Source of the DNA: a virus
DNA: 40,698 nucleotides
Virus record (IMG/VR): IMGVR_UViG_3300009506_000091
Location: 1-40,698 of that record
Strand: one strand, 5' to 3'
Position 1 is the first letter of the stretch, and every line of letters begins with the position of its first letter. The notes under the pieces were generated by a model. It had not been told where the DNA came from. It ran no database searches and saw only the letters and a program-made list of their open reading frames with translations. Made by a program: the position numbers and the translations under genes. Shown one piece after another: positions 17,041 through 25,042 of the stretch.

Positions 17041-18871
17041 TTTCAATTCTCGCTATTCCATTTTCTTTTATTATATTTATATAAGGTAACTTATTATCAT
17101 AATATGTATGACTAATACTAATTACTTTAAATGGTAAAGTTTCTAGTAGTTGATATAATCTTTCTCTACCAATACTATCTACTGAGCTTAAAATCTCATC
17201 TAAAAACATAATATTAATATCAGCATCAGCTATAGTTGATAAGACTTCTCTAATAGCAAATAAAACTGCAATTTGTAAACGACTAAATTCACCATCAGAA
17301 ATATCCGATACTGGATAATCTATCCCATCTCTAGTAATAGAGAAATTTAACTTATCATTTTTTAATGATATAATTAAAGCTACATCACTATTGAATAAGT
17401 AATCTACATAAGTATTAATAGATTCTTGAAGATGTACTAATAAAGATTCTAATTTAAATGTTACTAATTTTTTAAGTGCATCATTTAGTGTTTTTAATCT
17501 GGAATATTTTTGTTCTTTTTCTTTAAAACGCTTTTGCGCTTTAACTAATTCTTTTTCTGCTTTTTCTTTTAATTCAGTTTTTAATTTTTGCTTAGCATTA
17601 TGAGCCGTAACTTCAGAATTATATTTATCTATTAAAGAACGTTCATTCTCCATTAGTTCTTTATTTTCTACTAAAGAATCTATAACAGTTTCAATAGTTT
17701 CATAGTCTCTTAATTCTTTAGATGCTATAGATGGGTCAAATACATGTAGTAATCTAGCTAAATCGTCATTTAATCGTTTAAATTCCTTAAATATTGAATC
17801 CTGTTCTTTTAATTTTTTAATTCTAAATCTAACTTCTATATCTTCTTTTATTAATTTAGCTAATAAATTATCACATTCTTTAGCTTTATCTTTGTTAAAA
17901 GCAGTAGGTACAGGCTGCTTACATGTAGGACAATTCTTCTCTTTTTCAGAATATCTACGTAAATTAGCTTGTATTCGTAGTTTATCAGATGCTATAGCTC
18001 CAACCTTTTGTTCTAAAGAAACTAATAATTCATGATCTATAGGCTGTGATACAGTAATATTATCAAGTTTAGTCTGTACAAGTTCTATTTGTTCTTTATA
18101 ATGCTTATGTTTATTTACTTCAGCATTATGACTGTCTACTAAACTTAATTTTTTACGTTCATCTGCTATGTTTAATATTACATTATCTAACTCTAGTTGC
18201 CCATCCCATACTTTTAACGCTTTACATACTTCAATAGTAATTTCACTATCAGTTTCACACTTATCTAGTAAAGTTTTTGCAGATATCATTTCACGATTTG
18301 CATCACTAGTTAGATTTTTAAATAAAGTAATTTCTTCATTATACGAATCTAAATTAAATAAATTTACTAGTAATTTTTTACGTTCACTATCAGTAGTTGT
18401 TAAAAAATTCATATAGGTTTTAGATGATTGGTAACCTAAACTTGTAAATAAAGTATAATCAAATCCTGTGATAGCTTGAATTTTCTTTTGTGTTTGTACT
18501 ACAGTATGTGCAGATATATCAATACCATTTTCAATTAATGTTAATGTAGTTTTGCCATTTACAGTTCTATCAGTAATAACTTTATATAACTTATCTTTAA
18601 CTTTAAAATGTGTAGTTAATTTATATCCTTTATTTAGTTTATTATTACCTATATTACCTTTTAATGTTCCTTTTAAATTCTTACCAAATAAAGATTCTTG
18701 TAGACACATAAATACAGAAGTTTTACCAGCACCATTAGATGCTCCTTCTGTTTCATCTTCATCAAAATTATACCCTATGATTTGAGTATGATTTTCTAAT
18801 TCTTCATAATTAATTATTTGCTTAGCCCCAAAAGCAAAAGCATAATCAATTTCTGTTTTAATTAGATGCAT
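17033..18871 (-). CDS. sbcC: SbcC/Rad50-like ATPase subunit of recombination exonuclease (T5 D13-like)
   Basis: Forms an SMC-like ATPase that, with SbcD, processes DNA ends and hairpins. Visible in 612 aa: Walker A GASNGAGKTS (residues 43-52), two long coiled-coil arms, a zinc-hook CPTCKQP in the middle, the ABC signature region SDISDGEFSRLQ, and Walker B NIMFLDEILSSVD near the C-terminus. It is much shorter than bacterial SbcC (about 1050 aa), so the arms are short, as in T4 gp46 and T5 D13. It overlaps the SbcD gene by 14 nt. Confidence is high. Confidence 0.93.
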   Translation of the reverse strand: MHLIKTEIDYAFAFGAKQIINYEELENHTQIIGYNFDEDETEGASNGAGKTSVFMCLQESLFGKNLKGTLKGNIGNNKLNKGYKLTTHFKVKDKLYKVITDRTVNGKTTLTLIENGIDISAHTVVQTQKKIQAITGFDYTLFTSLGYQSSKTYMNFLTTTDSERKKLLVNLFNLDSYNEEITLFKNLTSDANREMISAKTLLDKCETDSEITIEVCKALKVWDGQLELDNVILNIADERKKLSLVDSHNAEVNKHKHYKEQIELVQTKLDNITVSQPIDHELLVSLEQKVGAIASDKLRIQANLRRYSEKEKNCPTCKQPVPTAFNKDKAKECDNLLAKLIKEDIEVRFRIKKLKEQDSIFKEFKRLNDDLARLLHVFDPSIASKELRDYETIETVIDSLVENKELMENERSLIDKYNSEVTAHNAKQKLKTELKEKAEKELVKAQKRFKEKEQKYSRLKTLNDALKKLVTFKLESLLVHLQESINTYVDYLFNSDVALIISLKNDKLNFSITRDGIDYPVSDISDGEFSRLQIAVLFAIREVLSTIADADINIMFLDEILSSVDSIGRERLYQLLETLPFKVISISHTYYDNKLPYINIIKENGIARIENA

Positions 18872-19826
18872 ATTCTCTATAAACCTCTAAATGAGAAGCT
18901 ATGTCAGAAACTTCCATATATTCTAATATAGCTTGTACTTCTTCAATTCTTGTTTTACCTAGTAAATCAACTGTAGCCTTATTTGATACTCGAACTTTTT
19001 TAGCTACATTTCCCTTTGTTGTAATTCCTTGCAACTCATCTACTGAACCTTCTACTTCTATTAAAAAATGGTGTTTAGATTCTGTTTCTTGTCGCTTTTT
19101 CACTTCCTCAGGTGCTACTACAGTTTTGACTAATTGAGGTAAATCAAGAGGTATAAACTGTGGAATATACCAATCTTCCTTATCAGTATCAATTAAAAAT
19201 ACTCCAAATTCTTTATCTAAGTTACATTGTTCAAATGTTATAGAATATGGACTTCCTGGATACCATACATTTTTAAAAGGCATATGCTGATGGTATGTAT
19301 GTAAGTCACCTAATAATACTAGGTCATAATTACTAAACCTATTAAAATCATATTCAGGATCAACCATTGGTAAGTTACCACGTGCATGTGATATAAGAAT
19401 TGTTTTTTCAGCAGCTTTTGGAGGAATAGGAGGTTGTAAACCTAGTTTAATAAAATGATAACTGAAAAAACAAATAAAGATACGTCCATTATTTAATTCT
19501 AATGTTTCTTGATCCAACATTAATCTAAAGTTATCAGCTTCTAGTGGTTTCAGCATTGATAAAAATGTTTTATATTTTGTAGTAGCCTCATGATTTCCAC
19601 CAATCATATAACGTGGTCGATTGTCCGATTCTATAAACTCTAGAAAGATACCTAATTCGTCAATATTTGGAGACTTGTCAAACCAGTCTCCTCCTAGTAT
19701 ATGAACGTCGAAATCCATAGAGTGTATAGCATTGAAAAATTCAGTATAGCGATTATATGCCCAATCTTTAGGTACTTTACTCTTTCTTAGAGTTTGATGT
19801 TGATCTGCTGTAAATAATATCTTCAC
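18858..19826 (-). CDS. sbcD: SbcD/Mre11-like exonuclease subunit (T5 D12-like)
   Basis: A 322-aa metallophosphoesterase that acts as the nuclease of the SbcCD complex. Motifs: TADQHQ (D-x-H, with QHQ in place of the usual H-L), GGDWFD, GNHEA, SHARGN and LGDLHTYHQ in order, then a C-terminal capping region. GTG 19826 is the likely start because GAGGAAG lies about 5 nt upstream; the TTG at 19838 would precede that site. It overlaps the P-loop gene upstream by 50 bp in another frame and SbcC downstream. Confidence 0.92.
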   Translation of the reverse strand: MKILFTADQHQTLRKSKVPKDWAYNRYTEFFNAIHSMDFDVHILGGDWFDKSPNIDELGIFLEFIESDNRPRYMIGGNHEATTKYKTFLSMLKPLEADNFRLMLDQETLELNNGRIFICFFSYHFIKLGLQPPIPPKAAEKTILISHARGNLPMVDPEYDFNRFSNYDLVLLGDLHTYHQHMPFKNVWYPGSPYSITFEQCNLDKEFGVFLIDTDKEDWYIPQFIPLDLPQLVKTVVAPEEVKKRQETESKHHFLIEVEGSVDELQGITTKGNVAKKVRVSNKATVDLLGKTRIEEVQAILEYMEVSDIASHLEVYREYASN

Positions 19827-20157
19827 GTGCTTCCTCAAATATATCTGCTATACTAAGTCCTCTACTTTTATCATCAACCTGATCTACTGTTATAAATCTC
19901 ACAGTTCCAATTTCTAATTTTATTTCTTCATATGTAGCATTAATAATGTGGTATCCTAAAGACTTTGCCAGTTCAACCATCATCTTCATTACTCTTCCAA
20001 TATCTGTTTTTGATCGTAAAACATATAAAGCTATATTAGAATCAGATAGTTCTAATCGTTGTAATAGTAAAGTACTATAATATGTTGTTTTTCCCTGACC
20101 TCTGCCTACTAAACCATCTCTTAAAGCTACATTATGGAGTTTATCTATATCAAGCAT
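19777..20157 (-). CDS. Small P-loop ATPase-like protein
   Basis: A 126-aa protein with a Walker A-like loop GLVGRGQGKTT near residue 16-26 and a hydrophobic strand ITVDQVDDKSRG near 90-100 that could be Walker B or a sensor strand. This compact architecture, N-terminal GRGxGKT followed by a Leu-rich helix and LYVLRSKTDI, looks like a minimal RecA/terminase-type fold. The start is ATG 20157, with AAAGGAG 4 nt upstream and overlap with the DUF3310 stop; the frame runs 7 codons further upstream. Role unknown; the context suggests DNA transactions. Confidence 0.65.
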   Translation of the reverse strand: MLDIDKLHNVALRDGLVGRGQGKTTYYSTLLLQRLELSDSNIALYVLRSKTDIGRVMKMMVELAKSLGYHIINATYEEIKLEIGTVRFITVDQVDDKSRGLSIADIFEEAREDIIYSRSTSNSKKE

Positions 20158-20368
20158 TTTCTCTCCTTTGTATCTCACGTTCGATATACCAAATAGCTTT
20201 CTTTAAATCTTGAATATCACACTGACCAGATTTTAATCCATTTCTCCAAAGATATTTTATGGCATTTCCAATACAAAAATTATAGTATTCTGTAATTTGA
20301 ATACACTCCACACCACTAGGATGTGATATATAATGACTAGGGTGTTTTACTGGATCATCTGTTTTCAT
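20150..20368 (-). CDS. DUF3310 family protein
   Basis: The 72 residues match the DUF3310 pattern widespread in phages: PVKHPSHYISHPSGVECIQI near the N-terminus and NAIKYLWRNGLKSGQ followed by DLKKAIWYIEREI. The biochemical function is not established; some members are annotated as nucleotide kinases without proof. It overlaps both neighbours by a few bases, so it is a fully integrated operon member. Confidence 0.88.
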   Translation of the reverse strand: MKTDDPVKHPSHYISHPSGVECIQITEYYNFCIGNAIKYLWRNGLKSGQCDIQDLKKAIWYIEREIQRRENA

Positions 20369-20618
20369 TATTTAATTGTGCTTGTTGTTTAGCTATTATG
20401 GTATTTGCTTCATCTATCGCCATAATTAAAGATTGATTTATTGATCTAATATTAGCTAGCCCATTTTTGTGTATTCTCTTTAAATGTTTAATGTATTCAC
20501 ATCTACCATCATATTTTAGTTTTAAATCAAAAATAGACAATCGTAATCTAGAAGTTAATTTATTAAGTCTACGTAGTTCTCGTTTTTGATTTCTTGTTCG
20601 TTTTACTAAATTAAACAT
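20355..20618 (-). CDS. Unknown basic helical protein
   Basis: An 87-aa protein with 20-plus Arg/Lys residues concentrated in the first 55 residues (RTRNQKRELRRLNKL), then a Gln/Asn-rich helix. Start ATG 20618 has AGGAG 6 nt upstream. The gene follows an attenuator-like hairpin after the ssDNA-binding protein gene. A nucleic-acid-binding role would fit the charge but is not shown. Confidence 0.65.
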   Translation of the reverse strand: MFNLVKRTRNQKRELRRLNKLTSRLRLSIFDLKLKYDGRCEYIKHLKRIHKNGLANIRSINQSLIMAIDEANTIIAKQQAQLNNENR

Positions 20619-20626
20619 TATAACTC

Positions 20627-20667
20627 CTAAAAATAAGTGCTAGAGAACCAAATGATTCTCTAGCACT
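20627..20667 (-). terminator. Hairpin terminator/attenuator after the ssDNA-binding protein gene
   Basis: AGTGCTAGAGAA (20636-20647) and TTCTCTAGCACT (20656-20667) form a perfect 12-bp stem with an 8-nt loop. In the leftward direction it is followed by TATTTTTA. The U-run is interrupted, so partial termination is likely and would raise expression of the gene before it. Confidence 0.75.
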
Positions 20668-20674
20668 ACGCTAT

Positions 20675-21364
20675 TTACCTATTACCGCCAATATCAAGAT
20701 CATTTGGTACATCATCGCCCTCACCGATTGTACCATTTACTGGTGCATCAGACATATCATCTAGTAAATCTGTGTTTTCACGAAGGAATCCAATCTGCTC
20801 ATCCAAAGATGGATGTGGGTAGAGTTTTTCTAGATCATAACGCTTAAGGGCTTTCTCTTCTTTAGTAAGAGGCGAGTTAGAACGTCCTGGAATAGTTTTA
20901 TACTCTACATTAATCGGTAGAGGACCAGTTTTATTCTTTTTAATGGTAATATCATATCCTGTTTCATCATTAGTGAAATCACCATAATCTTTATGCTGCG
21001 CCCATGCAACTAGTTCATTAAAAACAGTTTTCTTAAGCTCAATAATCTTAATCTTACCATCAGCTCTATCAATGCATTGAATTACATATGCAAACTGAGG
21101 CTTAAGTTCCTTTCCATCATGGCCAAATTTACCATTCAAAGGATCATTAGCCTCATTATCAAATGCTTCAGTTTCACGATTGAAACCTAAGCACTCTACT
21201 GTACGTTTATTACCATCATTTAGTTGTAGCCAGTAAACGTGACGAGCAATATAATTGCCAATAATTCTAACAGTGATTTCACCACCATTTTGAATATCTT
21301 TTGATAGATTAATTCTACAAATATCACCAGTTTCTGCTGGTTTTGCGTTTCCCCAACTTGCCAT
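20675..21364 (-). CDS. Probable single-stranded DNA-binding protein
   Basis: A 229-aa protein with an OB-fold-like beta-rich core (GEITVRIIGNYIARHVYWLQL, VECLGFNRE, KPQFAYVIQCIDRADGKIKI), then FNELVAWAQHKDYGD...YDITIKKNKTG, a layout like T4 gp32-type proteins, and a strongly acidic C-terminal tail (DLLDDMSD...EGDDVPNDLD), the usual partner-docking feature of SSBs. It lies between replication genes and is followed by a hairpin that would favour high expression. The zinc site of gp32 is not seen. The gene uses more C/G-ending codons than its neighbours, consistent with abundance. Confidence 0.72.
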   Translation of the reverse strand: MASWGNAKPAETGDICRINLSKDIQNGGEITVRIIGNYIARHVYWLQLNDGNKRTVECLGFNRETEAFDNEANDPLNGKFGHDGKELKPQFAYVIQCIDRADGKIKIIELKKTVFNELVAWAQHKDYGDFTNDETGYDITIKKNKTGPLPINVEYKTIPGRSNSPLTKEEKALKRYDLEKLYPHPSLDEQIGFLRENTDLLDDMSDAPVNGTIGEGDDVPNDLDIGGNR

Positions 21365-21365
21365 A

Positions 21366-21851
21366 TTATTTTCTCCTGTGTAATTGTTCTTCTAGTTCGA
21401 ATCTAATCATATTATTCGATTGTGTTATATACTTACTTAGTTTTACATTTGGCATCCAAGATAGAGGTATTGAAAGTTCATCTATTAATCCTAAATAAAA
21501 CTCATATCTCTGTCTTAGGGATAGCAGTTTAACTGCTTGTATATAATCATATTTATTATTCACATCTATAGTTGCATCTTCAAATATAGTAGGGTGAATA
21601 AAATTGAGAGGATGTGTAACTGGAAATTTATTGACAATAGTCTCTCTGCTGACATAAGTCATAGCAGCTTTAGCGATCTTTCCATTAGTTACCGCTTGGG
21701 TTCTAGCTTTTATTCTATTAAATGCATCATCTGTATTTAATTGTTTAGTAATTGCTAAAAAACAGAAGATTACAGTAAACTCGCGATCTTCTGTTAATGA
21801 CTCCACATATGCGTGATTATATCCTCTATATGGTTCTGGTAATTTTAACAT
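21366..21851 (-). CDS. Unknown 161-aa replication-region protein
   Basis: Mostly helical, with FTVIFCFLAITKQLN near the N-terminus and LSLRQRYEFYLGLIDEL near 115-130. No family is recognised. The start is unsure: ATG 21851 has no Shine-Dalgarno and lies inside the spacer of a good promoter, so a transcript from that promoter would begin after it. GTG at codon 17 (21803) or translation from read-through mRNA are alternatives. It ends two bases before the SSB start. By position it might be a recombination or loading factor, which is speculation. Confidence 0.65.
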   Translation of the reverse strand: MLKLPEPYRGYNHAYVESLTEDREFTVIFCFLAITKQLNTDDAFNRIKARTQAVTNGKIAKAAMTYVSRETIVNKFPVTHPLNFIHPTIFEDATIDVNNKYDYIQAVKLLSLRQRYEFYLGLIDELSIPLSWMPNVKLSKYITQSNNMIRFELEEQLHRRK

Positions 21852-21870
21852 ATAAATTTGTATCTGTCAA
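21842..21870 (-). promoter_or_regulatory. Sigma70-like promoter
   Basis: TTGACA (21865-21870), 17-bp spacer ending ATGT, TAAAAT (21842-21847). It would drive the SSB gene and following repair genes. The ATG of the 161-aa ORF lies within the spacer. Confidence 0.72.
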
Positions 21871-21890
21871 GAATATTTTTAAAGTACTTC

Positions 21891-22127
21891 CTATATTTGA
21901 CTTTGTTCATCCATTGAGCGTTTTAATATAGATGCAACAATTGTCGAATACTCTGGCCAATCATCTTCAATAATTATACATGATAAATCTGGATTTACTC
22001 CACGTTTTTCTCTAATATCGCATAGTTTATCACATATACATTCTAATATAGATCTCTCTGTATCTGTTAACATAGCAACATCTTTCATTTTTAATACTAA
22101 ATATCTAAATTCTAATTTTTGTTCCAT
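21891..22127 (-). CDS. Unknown 78-aa protein
   Basis: Starts at the last base of the helicase stop (TAATG). It is amphipathic and helical, with a Cys-containing segment SILECICDKLCDIREKRG and an acidic patch IIIEDDWPE. No zinc-ligand spacing is convincing and no family is recognised. It ends just before the internal promoter at 21.87 kb. Confidence 0.65.
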   Translation of the reverse strand: MEQKLEFRYLVLKMKDVAMLTDTERSILECICDKLCDIREKRGVNPDLSCIIIEDDWPEYSTIVASILKRSMDEQSQI

Positions 22128-23473
22128 TAATCTTCTCCAAATATATCATAATTTAATTGACTGTAATAATCTATTCTACAATTTTGTTGATATGCTGTTA
22201 TATTTTTAGGTAAAAAGAAATAATCTACATATTCTGGAATAGGTTTATTTGGATATTTACGTTCTATTCTACCTATATATTGAATAAATAATTGAGGATT
22301 ATTCATGCTATATGGTACATGCATACAATCTAGACTAGGTTCATCAAATCCTGTTCCTATTAAACTATCAGTTCCAAGTAATACAATATGTCTATAATGA
22401 ATATCATATAAAATCTTTTCATTAGCTAGTTTATCAGCTTTAGTTTTTTCACTTTTTAACCAACCATAAGGTATATCTAAGGTTTCTAAACTTTTACATA
22501 AAGCATCTAAATGCTTTAATCTAGGAGATAATACAATTATTCTACGTTTTCTTATATAATCTTTTTCTATCTTTTTAGCAACAAAATCATTAAATTTCCT
22601 ATTATTAGATAAGTAGTCTAAAGCATCATTATAACTAGATACCCCTCCAAAAGGAAAATTAAAATCTGTATGGACTATTCTAATTTTAGCTTTTTGACCT
22701 TTTGGTAATTGTTCAAATTTTTGATTTCCAAATATTCCTTCTAAGTGAAAATGCATACCATCCTTTCTAAAAGGTGTAGCAGTAAACCCTATTCTATTTG
22801 CTGCGTAAAATGATGTTGATAGATTTAGTAATTGAGGTGCTGCTGCTTTATGACCTTCATCTACTATAACTAAAGCAAATCGCTTTTTTACTTGCTCATT
22901 GAATAATTCTTTATTTTTCAAAGACTTAGGAGATGCTACAGTAATATCCTGTATATCACATATTCCATCCCCGATGATTCCAGGTGCATAACCTAAGAAG
23001 GTTTCTAATGATTGCTGCCATTGTTTTAGTATTCGTATAGTTGGTACAAGTATTATTGTTTTATATTGTGTATCTGCAATTATCTTTGCACCAATAACAG
23101 TTTTACCAAAACCAGCTCTAGCAACTATTAAGCCACTATCATTTTTTCTAGAATCCCAGTCTTCCATTAATTCTTTTTGTTCTGGACGTAGATCTCCAAT
23201 AAATTCTACTGAATTCTGCAATTTGTCAGTAACTTGATAGTCACTAATAAAAAATGGGTATAAGTTATCGTCAATTTTAGAAAAGTAACCTTTATCTACA
23301 ATATATAAATCATGCCGTGTACTATATTTAAATAATTTTATTGTACCTTCAGTTTTATGATGAGCAGTAAGTACAGCTTTAAATAAAGACTCATCTTGTA
23401 TAGCTTTTCTTGGAATATATAATTTATCAGCTATAGTTAACTTATATTTTGTAGTGTTTTGTTCTATGTTCAT
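22127..23473 (-). CDS. SF2 DEAD/H-type helicase (T5 D10-like)
   Basis: A 448-aa superfamily 2 helicase. Motif I ARAGFGKTVIG, motif Ia LVPTIRILKQW, motif II VIVDEGHKA (DEGH box), motif III GFTATPFRKDG, motif IV-like RIIVLSPRLKH, motif V GTDSLIGTGFDEP and motif VI QYIGRIERKYP are all visible. Similar to the UvsW/D10 type that handles branched replication intermediates. The start overlaps the upstream gene by 32 nt. The family assignment is firm; the specific substrate is inferred from T5 synteny. Confidence 0.9.
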   Translation of the reverse strand: MNIEQNTTKYKLTIADKLYIPRKAIQDESLFKAVLTAHHKTEGTIKLFKYSTRHDLYIVDKGYFSKIDDNLYPFFISDYQVTDKLQNSVEFIGDLRPEQKELMEDWDSRKNDSGLIVARAGFGKTVIGAKIIADTQYKTIILVPTIRILKQWQQSLETFLGYAPGIIGDGICDIQDITVASPKSLKNKELFNEQVKKRFALVIVDEGHKAAAPQLLNLSTSFYAANRIGFTATPFRKDGMHFHLEGIFGNQKFEQLPKGQKAKIRIVHTDFNFPFGGVSSYNDALDYLSNNRKFNDFVAKKIEKDYIRKRRIIVLSPRLKHLDALCKSLETLDIPYGWLKSEKTKADKLANEKILYDIHYRHIVLLGTDSLIGTGFDEPSLDCMHVPYSMNNPQLFIQYIGRIERKYPNKPIPEYVDYFFLPKNITAYQQNCRIDYYSQLNYDIFGED

Positions 23474-23924
23474 TATTTTTTACATCTAAGAAATACCGTA
23501 TATCATTCCATACAGCTAATTCCGCTACTAGATTTATTCTATTAATGCCATCTTCTTTTAGAAATTGACAATTATGTTTTATAGGATTACTAATCCCTGT
23601 TACTTTTATTCTATCAGGATAAGCAATTTCTATTAATCTATATTCTCTGAAAAAAGTGACAGCCTTGTTACATAGATAAAAAATGCCTTTAATTTTATCA
23701 ATGATGAATACAGTATGACTGCGCTTAATTTGCACTTTGAATAGATCTTCAATACAAGTTATCACTGTCCCTGTTAACGGACGTTGAGACTCATAAAGTT
23801 TATTTGCTTGAATTAGGGTTCCATTTAATAAAATCTTATTAATAGAAATCTCTTCTAATCTACCATTTGTAGATATTAAATAACAAGGAAAATTTAAATC
23901 ATAGGGATTTTGTAATTCTATCAT
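23442..23924 (-). CDS. Unknown 160-aa protein between polymerase and helicase
   Basis: Start ATG 23924 overlaps the polymerase stop (GTATGATAG); an earlier in-frame TTG lies within the polymerase gene. The protein alternates hydrophobic and charged residues (KILLNGTLIQANKLYE, FKVQIKRSHTVFIIDKIKG), suggesting a beta-rich fold. It overlaps the helicase start by 32 nt. No family recognised. Confidence 0.68.
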   Translation of the reverse strand: MIELQNPYDLNFPCYLISTNGRLEEISINKILLNGTLIQANKLYESQRPLTGTVITCIEDLFKVQIKRSHTVFIIDKIKGIFYLCNKAVTFFREYRLIEIAYPDRIKVTGISNPIKHNCQFLKEDGINRINLVAELAVWNDIRYFLDVKNNEHRTKHYKI

Positions 23925-24745
23925 ACAAAAGCCCAATTAGCTCCTATTTCAAAATCAACTGGTACTACTGATTTTACTTCATTAGGTACAAAATATCTGT
24001 GACGTTGCAAACACTCTTTTAGACCTTCTCTATACTCACTTAGTACACTTTTATGAACTTCAGATGCCAGCGAATCATGTACAATAGTAAATGGACGTAC
24101 TAAATCTTGTTTAATCCAATTATTAGCAATAATATATTCTTTCATAAAATCAGTAAATCCCATAAGCATGATATCTGATGCTGTTCCTTGGAATAAAGTA
24201 TTAATACCAGAACGAATAGCATGTTCTGCTACACCACTATTATTTGAAAATACATCAGGTATATTTCTTATACGACCTTGAGCATATAATAGTTTACCTG
24301 TTCTACGTAATGTACTTTCTTGTTCTTCCATCCAGTCTTTTAAAACAGATGCTTTATTAAAGTAATCAACAATCATTTGCTCACATTCTTTTAATGATAC
24401 TTTAACGCCTAAAGCTGAGATTTCTTTCCACAAGCGGAAAGCAGTAGCACCATATAAAATACCAAATGTGATAGTTTTTGAAGCTTGTCTTTCCTCTTTA
24501 TATTTATGTTCAATCTCTTCAACAGGACAATTTAAATTAAATACACCTTTAGCAATATAGCTATGAAAGTTAAGTTTAGATTCAAAAGCTGACATTAAGA
24601 ACGGATCTAATGATAAAGCCATAGCCATCCATACTTCGGCAGTACCTAAGTCAGCATTAACAATTACATAATCATCTCTAGCTTTAAAAAGTTTTTTAAC
24701 AGTTTTATCTTTTCGCGGAACATTCTGAAAATTAAACTTTGCCAT
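23921..24745 (-). CDS. DNA polymerase I, C-terminal palm/fingers fragment (split polA)
   Basis: 274 aa that begin MAKFNFQNVPR, i.e. exactly at the conserved NLQNIPR of family A polymerases. Motif A is VNADLGTAEVWM (Asp metal ligand), motif B RQASKTITFGILYGA (the O-helix; the position equal to E. coli F762 is Phe), motif C IVHDSLASEV (HDS, as in some T5-like enzymes). It supplies the polymerase active site, but the exonuclease, thumb and start of the palm are encoded by a separate gene 294 bp upstream. The gene begins in a TAATG overlap with a 14-codon ORF. The two fragments must assemble to give a complete enzyme. Confidence 0.92.
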   Translation of the reverse strand: MAKFNFQNVPRKDKTVKKLFKARDDYVIVNADLGTAEVWMAMALSLDPFLMSAFESKLNFHSYIAKGVFNLNCPVEEIEHKYKEERQASKTITFGILYGATAFRLWKEISALGVKVSLKECEQMIVDYFNKASVLKDWMEEQESTLRRTGKLLYAQGRIRNIPDVFSNNSGVAEHAIRSGINTLFQGTASDIMLMGFTDFMKEYIIANNWIKQDLVRPFTIVHDSLASEVHKSVLSEYREGLKECLQRHRYFVPNEVKSVVPVDFEIGANWAFV

Positions 24746-24789
24746 TATTTAATACGACCTCTAGTACCACGTTTTAAATTCTTAGCCAT
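24745..24789 (-). CDS. 14-codon basic micro-ORF in the split-polymerase cassette
   Basis: ATG at 24789 to TAA at 24745 encodes MAKNLKRGTRGRIK. It lies between the stop of the 83-aa gene and the polymerase C-fragment, whose ATG overlaps its stop. It may be a leader for translational coupling rather than a functional peptide. The N-terminal MAK is also that of the following protein. Confidence 0.35.
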   Translation of the reverse strand: MAKNLKRGTRGRIK

Positions 24790-24790
24790 T

Positions 24791-25042
24791 TTATTCAATG
24801 TCATCATCAAACCCTACTACTTTTAACTTAATACCGTAAATAATCATATCATGAATATAACTTAGATCATTATTAGCAATAGCTTCACTAATTCCTATAC
24901 CTTGTTTACGATTAAATGTTGCTTCTTCTGACAATTCACTCATTAAACGCCTAGCTGCACTTTCTGCTAACATAAAGGGTTCATCTTTAAATGTTTCTTG
25001 TATATCATCTCGTTGTAATATTTCTAATATACTAGTACTCAT
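24791..25042 (-). CDS. 83-aa protein inserted between the polymerase halves
   Basis: Start ATG 25042 has GAGGAG 5 nt upstream and overlaps the polymerase N-fragment stop (ATGA). The sequence is acidic and helical: SILEILQRDDIQETF, AESAARRLMSELSEEA, and a C-terminus FDDDIE like an SSB-type acidic tail. It has no LAGLIDADG, GIY-YIG or HNH motif, so it is not a recognisable homing endonuclease. It could help join the two polymerase subunits, which is inference from position only. Confidence 0.7.
   Translation of the reverse strand: MSTSILEILQRDDIQETFKDEPFMLAESAARRLMSELSEEATFNRKQGIGISEAIANNDLSYIHDMIIYGIKLKVVGFDDDIE

Noticed and set aside
24745-25042. An intron, intein or homing endonuclease interrupting polA
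   Set aside because: The cassette has no recognisable endonuclease motif, no group I or II core, and both polymerase fragments have their own start and stop codons with ribosome signals.
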